A stretch of DNA of 64,000 bases from the NCBI RefSeq assembly GCF_017795885.1, contig NZ_CP059297.1, positions 124,001-188,000 on the forward strand, written 5' to 3'. Below the pieces are notes generated by a model that saw only the letters and a list, made by a program, of their open reading frames with translations, ran no database searches and was not told the DNA's origin. The first letter of the stretch is position 1; each line of letters begins with the position of its first letter. The stretch is from Brevundimonas sp. AJA228-03 (GTDB lineage Bacteria; Pseudomonadota; Alphaproteobacteria; Caulobacterales; Caulobacteraceae). Both the position numbers and the translations under genes were made by a program. Shown one piece after another: positions 1 through 9,496 of the stretch.

Positions 1-685
1 CCTCAGGGTGGAGCCGACCGACCGACGTCACGCTGGATGGCTGCGTGGTCCATGGCAATATCCGGGTGCGCGGCATGGGGGCGGGTGCGGAGGTGGACCG
101 CCTGCGGGCCTCCTCGCGGACACCCGACCATACGACGGCGGCCCAGGCGGCCGCGCCGACGCGCATCCGGCTGACGGACCTGACCCTGATCGCGACCGGA
201 TCGATTCCCCTCTATGTCGGACCCGGGGTGACGGACCTGACGTTCGAGGGTTCCCGGGTTTCCGGACGGTCGGTCTCGACGGCCGTCTATCTGGATGCGG
301 AAAGCGCCGGCAATACGATCCGCCGGGTATCCTTCCGCATCCGCACGGGTCGCGAGCAGATCGCCGTCGACGGCTCGGCGCGCAATCGGGTCGAGGCGAA
401 CACTTTCGCCCTGGGCGGACGCGGCGGGGTGTTCCTGTATCGCAACTGTGGCGAGGACGGCGTCATCCGGCACCAGACCCCGTCCGACAACGTCATCACC
501 GGCAACACCTTCACCGGCGCGCGCTGGCTGTGGCCCAATGCCGTGGTGGTCGGGTCGCGCAAAGGGCGAAGGCGCTATTGTGCGGCCGACACCGGCTGGC
601 CGTTCGGTTCCAGCGCCGACGACGGCGACCATGCCGATCGCAACGTCGTCGGGGACAACCTGATCCGCTTCGGCTGGCGACCCTT

Positions 686-689
<4 letters not shown>
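1..689 (+). CDS. Right-handed beta-helix repeat protein, 3' part (5' end outside window)
   Basis: The frame is open from base 3 to the TAA at 687-689, so the gene begins before the window. The roughly 228 visible residues show short repeating turns typical of parallel beta-helix proteins (VTLDGCVVHGNIRV, DLTFEGSRVSG, NRVEANTFALGG, DNVITGNTFTGA), including Asn-rich rungs as in pectate-lyase-like or NosD-like folds. Such proteins are usually secreted or surface polysaccharide-binding or cleaving proteins, but no catalytic residues can be assigned here. Its stop codon overlaps the stop of the convergent aguB gene by two bases. An internal GTG at 45 could be read as a start, but the repeat pattern continues upstream of it. 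Confidence 0.75.
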
Positions 690-1587
<898 letters not shown>

Positions 1588-1591
<4 letters not shown>

Positions 1592-1983
1592 TTTCGGCGC
1601 TCCTCCAATTTGGTGATCAGGGATGCGAGCATGCGGCTGATTTCATCCGCCAGGGCGAGCACAGCATCGCGTTCATCGGCAGGCAGATAGCCCAGGCGTT
1701 CGGCGAGGATCAGCTGAGTTTCAACCTCTGCCAATGAGCCACGGGCAATGGCGAGATGATTGATGAACGCAGGTGTCGAGCGGCGACCACATCCTTCGGC
1801 GACATTGCTTGGAACCGACACCGCAGCCCCACGCACCTGGCCGGTGAGACCGAACCGTTCGTCAGCTGGCCAGCTGCGGCTGACCGCATAAACACGTTCC
1901 ACGAATATCAGCGCCTTCTGCCAGACGACAAGATCGCGGTAGTGGCGAACCTCGCCACTCGCCACTCGCCCCTCGCCACTCAT
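1588..1983 (-). CDS. Four-helix bundle protein (23S rRNA IVS / S23 family) inserted in the agu operon
   Basis: A 131-residue protein with the hallmarks of the 23S rRNA intervening-sequence protein family (TIGR02436-like): HYRDLVVWQKA, FGLTGQVRGAAVSVPSNVAEG and IARGSLAEVETQL, followed by a C-terminal helix. These proteins are small pentameric helical bundles; relatives include Avd of diversity-generating retroelements. Function here is unknown. The ATG at 1983 overlaps the aguA stop (ATGA), and its own stop overlaps the aguB start (GTGA). The first 11 residues (MSGEGRVASGE) are encoded by a heptamer repeat. Inverted heptamer arrays flank the gene, so it looks like an insertion that kept translational coupling. 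It has no obvious link to putrescine synthesis. Confidence 0.9.
1951..1981. repeat. GAGTGGC heptamer array, right arm of inverted pair
   Basis: Reads as GCCACTC units on the plus strand, with one variant copy (GCCCCTC). It is the inverted partner of 1557-1584, 366 bases away. On the minus strand it encodes the first residues of the four-helix protein and abuts the last codon of aguA. Confidence 0.85.
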
Positions 1984-2984
1984 TCCGGCTCCTGCTGGGT
2001 GATGCAGTGGAAGGATCCGCCGCCCGACAGGATGGCGGTGGACGGCAGGGGGATGATCTCCCGGTCCGGGAAGACGGTGGCCAGACCCTCGCAGGCCAGG
2101 CGCGCCGCCGTGGCGTTGCCATAGGTCGGGACGATGACCGCGCCGTTGGCGATCAGGAAGTTCATATGGCTGGCGGGCACCGGGCGCTCGTCCTCGTCGC
2201 CGACGAAGCCGGGCGACGGGAGGCGCAACAGCGTCAGGGGGCGGCCTTCGGCGTCGGTCGCGGCCGAGAGGGCAGCGGCGGCGGCATCGAAGACATCGTC
2301 GTTCGGATCGTTGCGGCCAAAGGCCATGGGCAGGGCGACGACGCCCGGGGCGACGAAACGGGCCAGATTGTCGACATGGCCGTCGGTGTGGTCGTTCAGC
2401 AGGCCGTCGCCCAGCCAGACGACCTTGCGGGCCCCGAGAGCCTCTGCGAGCGCGGCCTCGGCCGCTGCCTCGCTCCAGCCGGGATTGCGATTGGGGTTCA
2501 GCAGGCACTGGCGCGTAGTCAGGATGGTGCCCGCGCCGTCGTGATCCAGCGCCCCGCCCTCCAGCACGAAGGCGTGGCGGTCCAGCGGGACGCCGGACGC
2601 CGCGCCGATCTGTCCAGCCACCGTGTCGTCGTGGGGCAGGTCGTATTTCCCGCCCCAGCCGTTGAAGCGGAAGGCGGCGGCCCGGGTCGAGCCCGCGCCG
2701 AAAATCGGCCCGGTGTCCCTCAGCCAGATGTCGCCGAAGCGACCGGCGACGATATCGACATTCGCAACGCCCTCGAACCGGGCCTGCGCATCTGCCAGGG
2801 CCTCGTCGTTACCGACCATCAGCCTTATCTGCTCGCGGCCCGGTCCGGCGAGGGCCCGCACCAGGGCCTCGACCTCGGCCTGGGCCGGCGCGAGATTATC
2901 CTCCCACAGCTCTGCATGACTGGGCCATCCGACCCACATCGCCCGGTGGGGCGACCATTCGGCGGGGATGGGGGACATCGGCAT
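1980..2984 (-). CDS. aguA: Agmatine deiminase AguA
   Basis: Converts agmatine to N-carbamoylputrescine plus ammonia. The 334 residues fit the peptidyl-arginine-deiminase-like family: WLRDTGP, FVLEGGALDHDG, LNDHTDGHVDN, and the C-terminal catalytic cysteine in GGGSFHCIT. The start is ATG at 2984 or the second Met (2978); neither has a strong ribosome site. It is the first gene of the operon and ends with an ATGA overlap into the four-helix gene. The family sequence normally ends just after the Cys motif, as it does here, so the repeat insertion did not remove the catalytic end. Confidence 0.94.
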   Translation of the reverse strand: MPMSPIPAEWSPHRAMWVGWPSHAELWEDNLAPAQAEVEALVRALAGPGREQIRLMVGNDEALADAQARFEGVANVDIVAGRFGDIWLRDTGPIFGAGSTRAAAFRFNGWGGKYDLPHDDTVAGQIGAASGVPLDRHAFVLEGGALDHDGAGTILTTRQCLLNPNRNPGWSEAAAEAALAEALGARKVVWLGDGLLNDHTDGHVDNLARFVAPGVVALPMAFGRNDPNDDVFDAAAAALSAATDAEGRPLTLLRLPSPGFVGDEDERPVPASHMNFLIANGAVIVPTYGNATAARLACEGLATVFPDREIIPLPSTAILSGGGSFHCITQQEPE

Positions 2985-3148
2985 GGCGGCAGGAGCCTTT
3001 TCAGACGAACGGCGAACCCGGAGACGCCGGGCAGGCGGGCCAGATAGCCATCCCCGTCCCCCGGTTCAACAGCGATGCCCCAAACGAAAGAGGGCGGCCC
3101 GTCGCCGGACCGCCCTCCTGTCGTCGTGATCGCCGAGGCGACCGCGCC

Positions 3149-6100
3149 TTAGAACGAGTAACGCAGGCCCAGCTGGATGGCCCAGAGAGAGGCGCTCTGG
3201 TTCCGGCCGATGACATCCGCCGTGGGGCTGGGCGTCGAATACTGATAGGTCGTGCAGACCGGGCTGCCGGTCGGTGCCACGACGCCGGAAGCGTCGGCGC
3301 AACGCGCGGTGATCAGGTTCTGGGTTTCGAGGTTGCCATACTCCTCGATGATACCCCATTCGTCGTTGAGCAGATTGGCGACGTTCTGGACGTCGGCGGT
3401 GAAGCGCAGGCGGCCCGGCAGGAAGGCGACCGGCAGTTCCTGGCTGAACTGGAAGTCCAGCTGGTAGATCTCCGGCTGGTCGTCAGTGCCTTCGCCCTTC
3501 TGCAGGACACGGCCGTAGGGCAGGCCGAAGGTGTCGACGAGGGCGCGGAAGCGATCGCGGGTCGTGGCGTCGATGAAGAACACGTTGCCGACCTGCAGGT
3601 CGTTCGGGTTCGCATCATTGCCGAAGTCCGGGACATACAGAAGCTGACCACCACGGTTCACACCGAAGGTCGGGCTGCGCGGCGAGGTGCCGTCGCCCAT
3701 CGTGAAGCTGATCGGGCGACCGTCGCGGATTTCACCGAACAGGTTGAAGCGGGTCTCGTAGTCGCCGAAGAAGTTGTGGCGATAGTTGAGTTCGGCCTTG
3801 AAGCGATTCTGGATTTCTTCGGACGAGGTTCCGTAGTCCTCGATGTTCGGATCAAAGCGCGAGACACCGTTGCCATAGAGGCCACCGGCGGTCGTGCCGT
3901 TGCGCAGGCTGGCCGTCTGGTCATCGTTTTGCTGGAAGGCATACCCGACCAGAACGTCGAGGCCGTTGTCGAAGCTGCGCGAGGCGCTGACGCCCAGGGT
4001 GTAGGATTCACCCTCATTGCCGTTGAAGGCGACGATATCGCGCAATGAGCCCGGGTTGGTCGAGGTGATGCCGAAAGCCGTGCGCTGCGCGGTCGTGCCG
4101 GTCACGCCATCGTAGCGAACCCGACCGTCCGGCGTGAACTGTGCAACACCGTTCACGCGCAGGACCTGCGAGCGGGTGTCGCGGAACACGACCGACTTGT
4201 TCGCCTCGGTGAATACGGCGTCGAAGCTCAGGCGCCAGTTGTCGAGCGCGTGCGAGGCATATTCGGGAAGGAAGCCCGACGCCCAGCCTTCCGGCGCCTC
4301 GACCGTGGCATTGAGGAAGTAGCGCCAGTCGGACGGAAGTTCGTACGAAGGGCTGAAGGCATTCACTTCCGAGACCGGCGAGGCCACCGCGCCGCCCTGG
4401 AGGGCCCGAACGGCCGCAGGAATGTCGTAGAAGGTGCGCGGGTCGGCCAGGTTGAGGTTCAGCGCCGCGGCACCGATGGCAGGGGTGAAGCCGGCCACGC
4501 CCGTGGTTTCACGGAAGGTGCCGTCGGCATTTCGCTCGATCTGGATGCCCGAGGTCAGGACGCCCGTGACCGAGAAGACGTTCGAGAGCAGAACGTCGGG
4601 CAGTCCGCCCGAGAACAGGCCCACGCCGCCGTTGATCGTCAGCCAGTCGGTCGTGTCCCACTCGACCGAGACGCGCGGCATCAGGATTTCCATGCCGTCG
4701 TAGGTCGACTGGTTCGAGAAGCCGTTCCGCGCCACGAAGTTGGCGTTGTAGGCGGGCTTGGCGTCGCTGCTGTACCAGTCGTAACGGACGCCGGCCTGGA
4801 TGGTCAGGCTCGGGGTCAGTTCCAGCGTGTCCTGGGCGAACACCGAGTTCAGCCGATACTTGAACACCGCTGCGGCGTCGTTGGCATTTCCGGTGATGGC
4901 GTTCGTATAGACCAGACGCGACGCCTGGCCGGTCCGGAAGTCGGTCAGGGAGTCGAAATAGTAGGTGCCGCGCGAGTTGGGCACGAAGATGTTGAAGACT
5001 TCGATTTCCTGGCCCTGGTAGCCGATCTTGAACAGGTTATCGCCCAGCGCGTACTCGGCCTTCGCCAGCAGGGTCTTATTGGACGTTTCCAGATAGTTGG
5101 CGTGACGGTTCAGGTCGGGACCGAAGCGATACTGCGACGTCGGGGTGCACGACGTGATCACGTTGTTGGTGATGGTACGGTTCAGGTCGCCGCACACGGT
5201 GACATCGGAGAAGATCTGGCCGCCGGGCGGCTGCTGAAGGCGGACGTAGTTCCGCTCGCTGTAGCGGATCTGGCTGGACAGGCTGTTGGTCCAGTTGGAG
5301 TTCAGCTCCACCGCATAGGCTTCGTCGTTCTCCCCGGTCACATACCACTGCGACGACAGAGCCGCCGTCGTGGTGCTCAGGCTGGTCCGGTTGCCACCGC
5401 CGGCCGTCAGGGACGACTCGGCGTTCCGATAGGTCGCCGACAGACGCTGGTTGTCGGTGATGTTCCAGTCCAGCTTGACGGTGTATTTCTCGTCGAGGAT
5501 CGGCTTGGTGCGATCGATGTTGCCGATCGGGAAGTCGGAGGCATAGATCGTGTTGAAGTCGTTGATGAAGGAATCGATGTTGGCCTGGGTGATGCCGATG
5601 ATCGAGTTAGAGAACCCGGCACCTGCCGGTCCGATCGCCGTCTGATCGACCGACTCGTAGAATTCGTACGAGCTGGAGAAGAACAGACGATCCTGCCAGA
5701 GGGGGCCGGAGACGAAGAAGCCGTAGTTGGTCTGGGTGACCTGCGACGGGATGTTGGCGCCACGGATCGAATCGCCGACCAGACCGTCGTTCAGATAGTT
5801 GACGAAGGCCGTGCCGTGGAAATCGTTGCCGCCGGACTTCAGAACCACATCCAGCGCACCGCCGTTGAAATCGCCGTTCTCGACGTCGACCGGCACGGCA
5901 CTGACCGTGAACTGCTCGACCGCGTCCAGCGACACGGGGCCGCGACGGGTCGGCAGGCCGCCGCCATTCAGGCCGAACTCGTCCTGGGCCGCGATGCCGT
6001 CGATCGACACGCGGTTGGTGCGCGGGTTGGAGCCGGCGATCGAGATGCCGCCGTTGTCGCGCGCATTGCTCGACACCAGGATGTTGCGGCGGGCCAGGTC

Positions 6101-6571
6101 GCGGATGTCGCGGTTGATCGAGACGACGCCAGCGATGTCGTCGGCGTCCAGGGTGGAGCTGACGCCCGTGTTGTTGGCGGTCACGTCGCGCGCGCCGATG
6201 ACGACGATGTCGTCCACGGCCGAGGCGCTTTCCAGGTCGAAGTTCAGGCGCAGGGTGTCACCGGCACCGATGATGACGCCATCCAGCGAGTCGGCGGCAT
6301 AGCCCTCGGCCCCGACCGACACCGTGTACGGACCGCCGACCCGAAGGCCGCGGGCGTCGAACACGCCGTCCGAGCCGGTCAGGGTCGTCGTGGTCGTGCC
6401 CGAAGGCTCGTGGACGACGCGGATGCTGGCACCCGAAATCGGGAGCCCGTCGGCCGTAGCGACCGTGCCGCGGATGGCCGAGGTGGTTTCCTGCGCATAG
6501 ACGGCAGTGGACATCGCGAGCGACGTCACGAGGGCGGTGCCGGCCCAGAACGCCCGAGAGCGGTTCGTCAT
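3149..6571 (-). CDS. TonB-dependent receptor, Oar-like with carboxypeptidase-regulatory domain
   Basis: Outer-membrane receptor of 1140 residues. The start is ATG at 6571, which gives a clean signal peptide (about residues 1-26, ending VYAQ). Residues about 30-115 form a carboxypeptidase-regulatory-like beta-sandwich (AIRGTVATADGLPISGASIRVV). The plug follows (about 125-260, with GGALDVVLKSGGNDFHGTAF), then a long beta-barrel ending in the aromatic LRYSF typical of outer-membrane insertion. This order matches the Oar family, whose members move large substrates or take part in adhesion. The substrate is not predictable. It is a single gene with no partner; a longer in-frame extension to 6679 is rejected because it precedes the signal peptide. 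Confidence 0.9.
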   Translation of the reverse strand: MTNRSRAFWAGTALVTSLAMSTAVYAQETTSAIRGTVATADGLPISGASIRVVHEPSGTTTTTLTGSDGVFDARGLRVGGPYTVSVGAEGYAADSLDGVIIGAGDTLRLNFDLESASAVDDIVVIGARDVTANNTGVSSTLDADDIAGVVSINRDIRDLARRNILVSSNARDNGGISIAGSNPRTNRVSIDGIAAQDEFGLNGGGLPTRRGPVSLDAVEQFTVSAVPVDVENGDFNGGALDVVLKSGGNDFHGTAFVNYLNDGLVGDSIRGANIPSQVTQTNYGFFVSGPLWQDRLFFSSSYEFYESVDQTAIGPAGAGFSNSIIGITQANIDSFINDFNTIYASDFPIGNIDRTKPILDEKYTVKLDWNITDNQRLSATYRNAESSLTAGGGNRTSLSTTTAALSSQWYVTGENDEAYAVELNSNWTNSLSSQIRYSERNYVRLQQPPGGQIFSDVTVCGDLNRTITNNVITSCTPTSQYRFGPDLNRHANYLETSNKTLLAKAEYALGDNLFKIGYQGQEIEVFNIFVPNSRGTYYFDSLTDFRTGQASRLVYTNAITGNANDAAAVFKYRLNSVFAQDTLELTPSLTIQAGVRYDWYSSDAKPAYNANFVARNGFSNQSTYDGMEILMPRVSVEWDTTDWLTINGGVGLFSGGLPDVLLSNVFSVTGVLTSGIQIERNADGTFRETTGVAGFTPAIGAAALNLNLADPRTFYDIPAAVRALQGGAVASPVSEVNAFSPSYELPSDWRYFLNATVEAPEGWASGFLPEYASHALDNWRLSFDAVFTEANKSVVFRDTRSQVLRVNGVAQFTPDGRVRYDGVTGTTAQRTAFGITSTNPGSLRDIVAFNGNEGESYTLGVSASRSFDNGLDVLVGYAFQQNDDQTASLRNGTTAGGLYGNGVSRFDPNIEDYGTSSEEIQNRFKAELNYRHNFFGDYETRFNLFGEIRDGRPISFTMGDGTSPRSPTFGVNRGGQLLYVPDFGNDANPNDLQVGNVFFIDATTRDRFRALVDTFGLPYGRVLQKGEGTDDQPEIYQLDFQFSQELPVAFLPGRLRFTADVQNVANLLNDEWGIIEEYGNLETQNLITARCADASGVVAPTGSPVCTTYQYSTPSPTADVIGRNQSASLWAIQLGLRYSF

Positions 6572-6747
6572 TTTGTCTGTATCCCCACAGTTCGGGCGAG
6601 CGCGCCCCATGGCCGACCGGGCACAGGCCCGTCGGGATGCGGCCCGATCTACGGCGCAAACCGAACCGTCGGACGACATTAATGTGACAGACGCGTGACA
6701 GGGATCGGGGGTGACACGGGCGCCACAGTGTCGGCAGGTCGCGGCGC

Positions 6748-7374
6748 TCAGCGGCCCCAGACGGCTCTCAACCGGGCTTCGCGCCCGCAGAACCGGCTGT
6801 AGCCACCGTAGCGGACCGGGTTCAGACGCGCGAAATCCTGATGATAGGCCTCCGCCGGCCAGAAACGCCCGGCCGGCCGGACCGGCGTGGTGAACCGGCG
6901 CGCACCGATCACGGCGACGGCGGCGGCACGGGAGGCCTCCGCGACCGGTCGTTGCGCCGGCGTGGCGAAGACGGCGGTACCATAGGCCGGTCCGGTATCG
7001 CAGAACTGGCCGTTGGCGTCCGTCGGATCGATCGTACGCCAGAACCGGTCGACCAGCTGGCGATAGGAAATGCGCGCCGGATCATAGGTCACCTGCACCG
7101 CCTCGACATGATCATTGCCGCGCGACACCGCCTCATAGGTCGGATTGGGGGACGTGCCGCCCGCATAGCCCGACACGGCCGAGACCACGCCCGGCATGTG
7201 CTCGAAGTTCGATTCCACCGACCAGAAGCAGCCCCCGGCGAAGACGGCGACCTCGCGTCGGCCACTGTCCGGCCCGGTCTGGACGACCGGCGGCTGGGCG
7301 CCGGCCGGCTCGCCCTGCGAACACGCCCCCAGCAGGACGGCGGCGGCGGCGGCGAAGCGGGTCAGGGCGGGCAT
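6748..7374 (-). CDS. msrA: Peptide-methionine (S)-S-oxide reductase MsrA, lipoprotein form
   Basis: Reduces methionine S-sulfoxide in proteins. The 208-residue protein has the catalytic GGCFW motif (Cys49) and the conserved EAVQVTYDP, DPTDANGQFCDTGPAYGTAVF and EAYHQDF stretches. The start at 7374 has a GGAG 9 bases upstream and yields a lipoprotein-like N-terminus (AAVLLGACSQ), so the enzyme probably sits in the periplasm, tethered to a membrane. The open frame continues upstream to 8109, but that part is an out-of-frame shadow of the kpsS remnant. Confidence 0.92.
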   Translation of the reverse strand: MPALTRFAAAAAVLLGACSQGEPAGAQPPVVQTGPDSGRREVAVFAGGCFWSVESNFEHMPGVVSAVSGYAGGTSPNPTYEAVSRGNDHVEAVQVTYDPARISYRQLVDRFWRTIDPTDANGQFCDTGPAYGTAVFATPAQRPVAEASRAAAVAVIGARRFTTPVRPAGRFWPAEAYHQDFARLNPVRYGGYSRFCGREARLRAVWGR

Positions 7375-8375
7375 GGGCGAAGACTCCGGAAAGGCCGAAT
7401 GGACTGAACCCGATACGCATGGTGCCCGCCACGGGATACATCGCCACGCTTGACGGCTGATCGGCCCGTCTATTCTGCGTTCTGGAATCGGTTTGCGATG
7501 GCGATTGCGGTTGGGATGAGGGCTCTGGGTTCGTGGTAGTTTCCGTTGACCTGTGTCTGGTTGATGACGTGGGCTCGGAAGCGGGTGAACAGGTCGGGGT
7601 CGGGGGTGGCGGGTTTGGTCCAGAAGGCGTGGATGGATTGCTGGTCGGTGAGGCCGTCGAAGTCGAAGAAGGCCTCGCCCAGGACCTTGACGGGGGTTTT
7701 GAAGCCCAGGGCCGAGAGGGCGGCCGAGGAGTTGTTGACCACCATGCCGCTGGAGGCGCGGCACAGCTGGGCAAGGTTGCCGCCGTCGATGAAGTCGACG
7801 CGGTCGGCGATGCCGCGCTCGATGGCCAGGACCCGGGTCATGCGGCGCAGGTCGACCAGGCCGGGATCCAGCGGATGGTTCTTGACCACCAGCCGGGCGT
7901 CGGCGGGCGCGTGTCTGCCAAAGGAGGTCAGGACCTCGGCGAGGAAGGCGGTGTTGTCGGCATAGTGGGAGTAGCGCAGCAGCTGGGCGTCGCCCTCGCG
8001 CTGCAGGCAGGCGATGAAGAAGGGGCCGCGGGCCCGGATCGCCTGGGCGTCGGCCTCGATCGAGGCGCGCAGCATCAGGCCGAAATAGCGCCGGATATGG
8101 CTGGCGCACTGCAGCCAGGCCGGGGTCGTATAGGGCTGGGCATAGCGCCGGAAGGCGAACGGCCGGACCAGGAACTGGTGCAAGTGATACCAGCTGATGG
8201 CCACATGGTGCGGCAGGGCGCGCCCACCGGCCGGGCCGGGAGGATCTCGGGATCGGCGGATCATAGGCCGAGCGGTGGCGGGCCAGGCCGAGCGGGCATT
8301 GACCCCGTCCTGCTCGACCGTGATCCAGTCCGGCCGGAAATAGCCGTTCTCGAGCACCCAGATCCTGAGGGCGCT

Positions 8376-8455
8376 ACCGCTCGCGCCGCGGGCGCTCGCT
8401 GCCTGAGCGCGGTCGTGGGCGGCTGACGCCGCACCGCTAACGCTCGCGCCGCAGA
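8376..8455. repeat. GCGAGCG-rich dispersed repeat inside the kpsS pseudogene
   Basis: On the minus strand the core reads GCTCAGGCAGCGAGCG then GCGAGCGGTAGCGCCC. It closely resembles the two tandem units at 47056-47153. It has a second, weaker half (CCGCTAACGCTCGCG). It lies between the heptamer inverted repeat and the resumed kpsS frame. Confidence 0.7.
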
Positions 8456-8460
8456 GGTCC

Positions 8461-8582
8461 GTGGCGAGTGGCGAGTGACGAGTGGCGAGGAAAGCGGCTC
8501 TTTCAGGTCACTGGCGGCCTGGGCCGTGGAGGCGCTGGAGACGGCGCCGGCCTCTCGCCACGCGCCACTCGCCACTCGCCAC
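8461..8582. repeat. Second inverted pair of GAGTGGC heptamer arrays
   Basis: The left array (8461-8490, GTGGCGAGTGGCGAGTG) and the right array (8552-8582, GCCACGCGCCACTCGCC) are inverted and in the same orientation as the pair around the four-helix gene at 1557-1981. Here they enclose only about 62 bases with no recognisable gene. Confidence 0.8.
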
Positions 8583-9330
8583 GGCCTCCGCCGCCTCCGC
8601 CGCCAGGGCCTTGAGGGCGTCGGCCTGGGTCAGGACGGCCTGGTGTAGGCTGCCGCCCGCCGAACACGATCAAGGTCGGTCAGGCCGGGTGGCCACCAGC
8701 CCGGCCAGATGGGCGGGCCAGTCGCGCACGTCGCCGTCGAAGGTCAGCCCTCGCGACGCCAGTAGACCAGGTCGCCGATGTTGAAGATCGGCGCCGGACC
8801 TGCGCCCCGCCCTCCAGCTCGCCCGCCAGCACCCGGCCGAACGGACCGAACGGCGCGGTCACGATCAGAAGCGGCGGGACGACAGATCGGGGGCACCGGC
8901 GCGAGCCCGCCGGTCCGATCCCTGATCGACCCCAGGACGGGCCATGCGGTCGCGCCCTGCCGGGGCGGGCGGGGCAGGCGCACCTCGTCCGGCCGACGCA
9001 GGGTCGGGGCCGGGGCCGCCGGGGCCGGAAGCGGCTGGAGGACGGGGGCGACGTCATTGGCCGCGCGACGATCCGGGCGGACGCGGCGGTCGACGGGCGA
9101 AGCATGGCGACGCGAGGGGATGCGGAGGTCGACCATGCTCAGGCGCGGCTCGCGCGGACGGCGCAAGCGGCTTCGGTCGGAAACACGATCGTCGAGGCTG
9201 AGCTTTGACATGGGTCTCCTTGTCGCGCTCCGAACCGCCGGGATCAACCGGCTTGTCCGGAAAAGCGAAAAGGCTGGGTCGGGTTTCACAGAATTGCCGA
9301 ATAACCGCGGGCTTATCGACACATATCGTC

Positions 9331-9366
9331 AGACCCCGGATTGTCCTGAGACCCCGGATTGTCCTG
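9331..9366. repeat. Perfect 18-base tandem duplication
   Basis: AGACCCCGGATTGTCCTG occurs twice without a gap (9331-9348 and 9349-9366). It lies upstream of the dead kpsS gene and downstream of the ompA-like terminator. The rest of 9212-9382 shows no gene. Confidence 0.9.
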
Positions 9367-9382
9367 AACAGGGTGCCAGAAC

Positions 9383-9414
9383 AAAACCGCCGGGCCCCTC
9401 GCAGGACCCGGCGG
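9383..9414 (-). terminator. Rho-independent terminator for the ompA-family gene
   Basis: On the minus strand an 8-base GC stem (CCGCCGGG with CCCGGCGG) is followed by TTTTGTT, about 85 bases after the ompA-like stop. A second strong hairpin without a T run (CGGCCCGGATC with GATCCGGGCCG) lies closer to the gene at 9455-9480. Confidence 0.75.
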
Positions 9415-9496
9415 TGATGTGTTCGTCGCTCATCGGCAACCGGCTGGTCGGCACCGGCCCGGATCGTCAGATCCGGGCCGGGCCAGGCAGACAGTC

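Larger units (their letters stand above)
7470..9211 (-). pseudogene. kpsS: Broken capsular polysaccharide export protein (KpsS/LipB type)
   Basis: Pieces of one capsule-export gene (PF05159-like) lie in order but in different frames. After an ATG at 9211 with a good AAGGAG site comes a low-complexity N-terminus. LIVTAPFGPFGRVLAGELEGG then lies in one frame near 8870-8810, IFNIGDLVYWRREG in another near 8800-8754, and LTFDGDVRDWPAHLAGL in a third. About 200 bases of repeat DNA follow. The rest is one intact frame from LRIWVLENGYFRPDWITVE (about 8375) to the stop at 7470, with family motifs such as NHPLDPGL, VVNNSSAALSALGF and INQTQVNG. At least three frameshifts plus an insertion make a functional product very unlikely. 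Confidence 0.85.

Noticed and set aside
4250..6682. An 810-codon open frame on the plus strand
   Set aside because: It runs antisense to the TonB-dependent receptor; its composition (Val/Gly/Arg/Asp-rich with no family motif) is the usual shadow in high-GC DNA.
9331..9366. Possible CRISPR repeats
   Set aside because: Only two copies with no spacer between them; no cas genes in the window.
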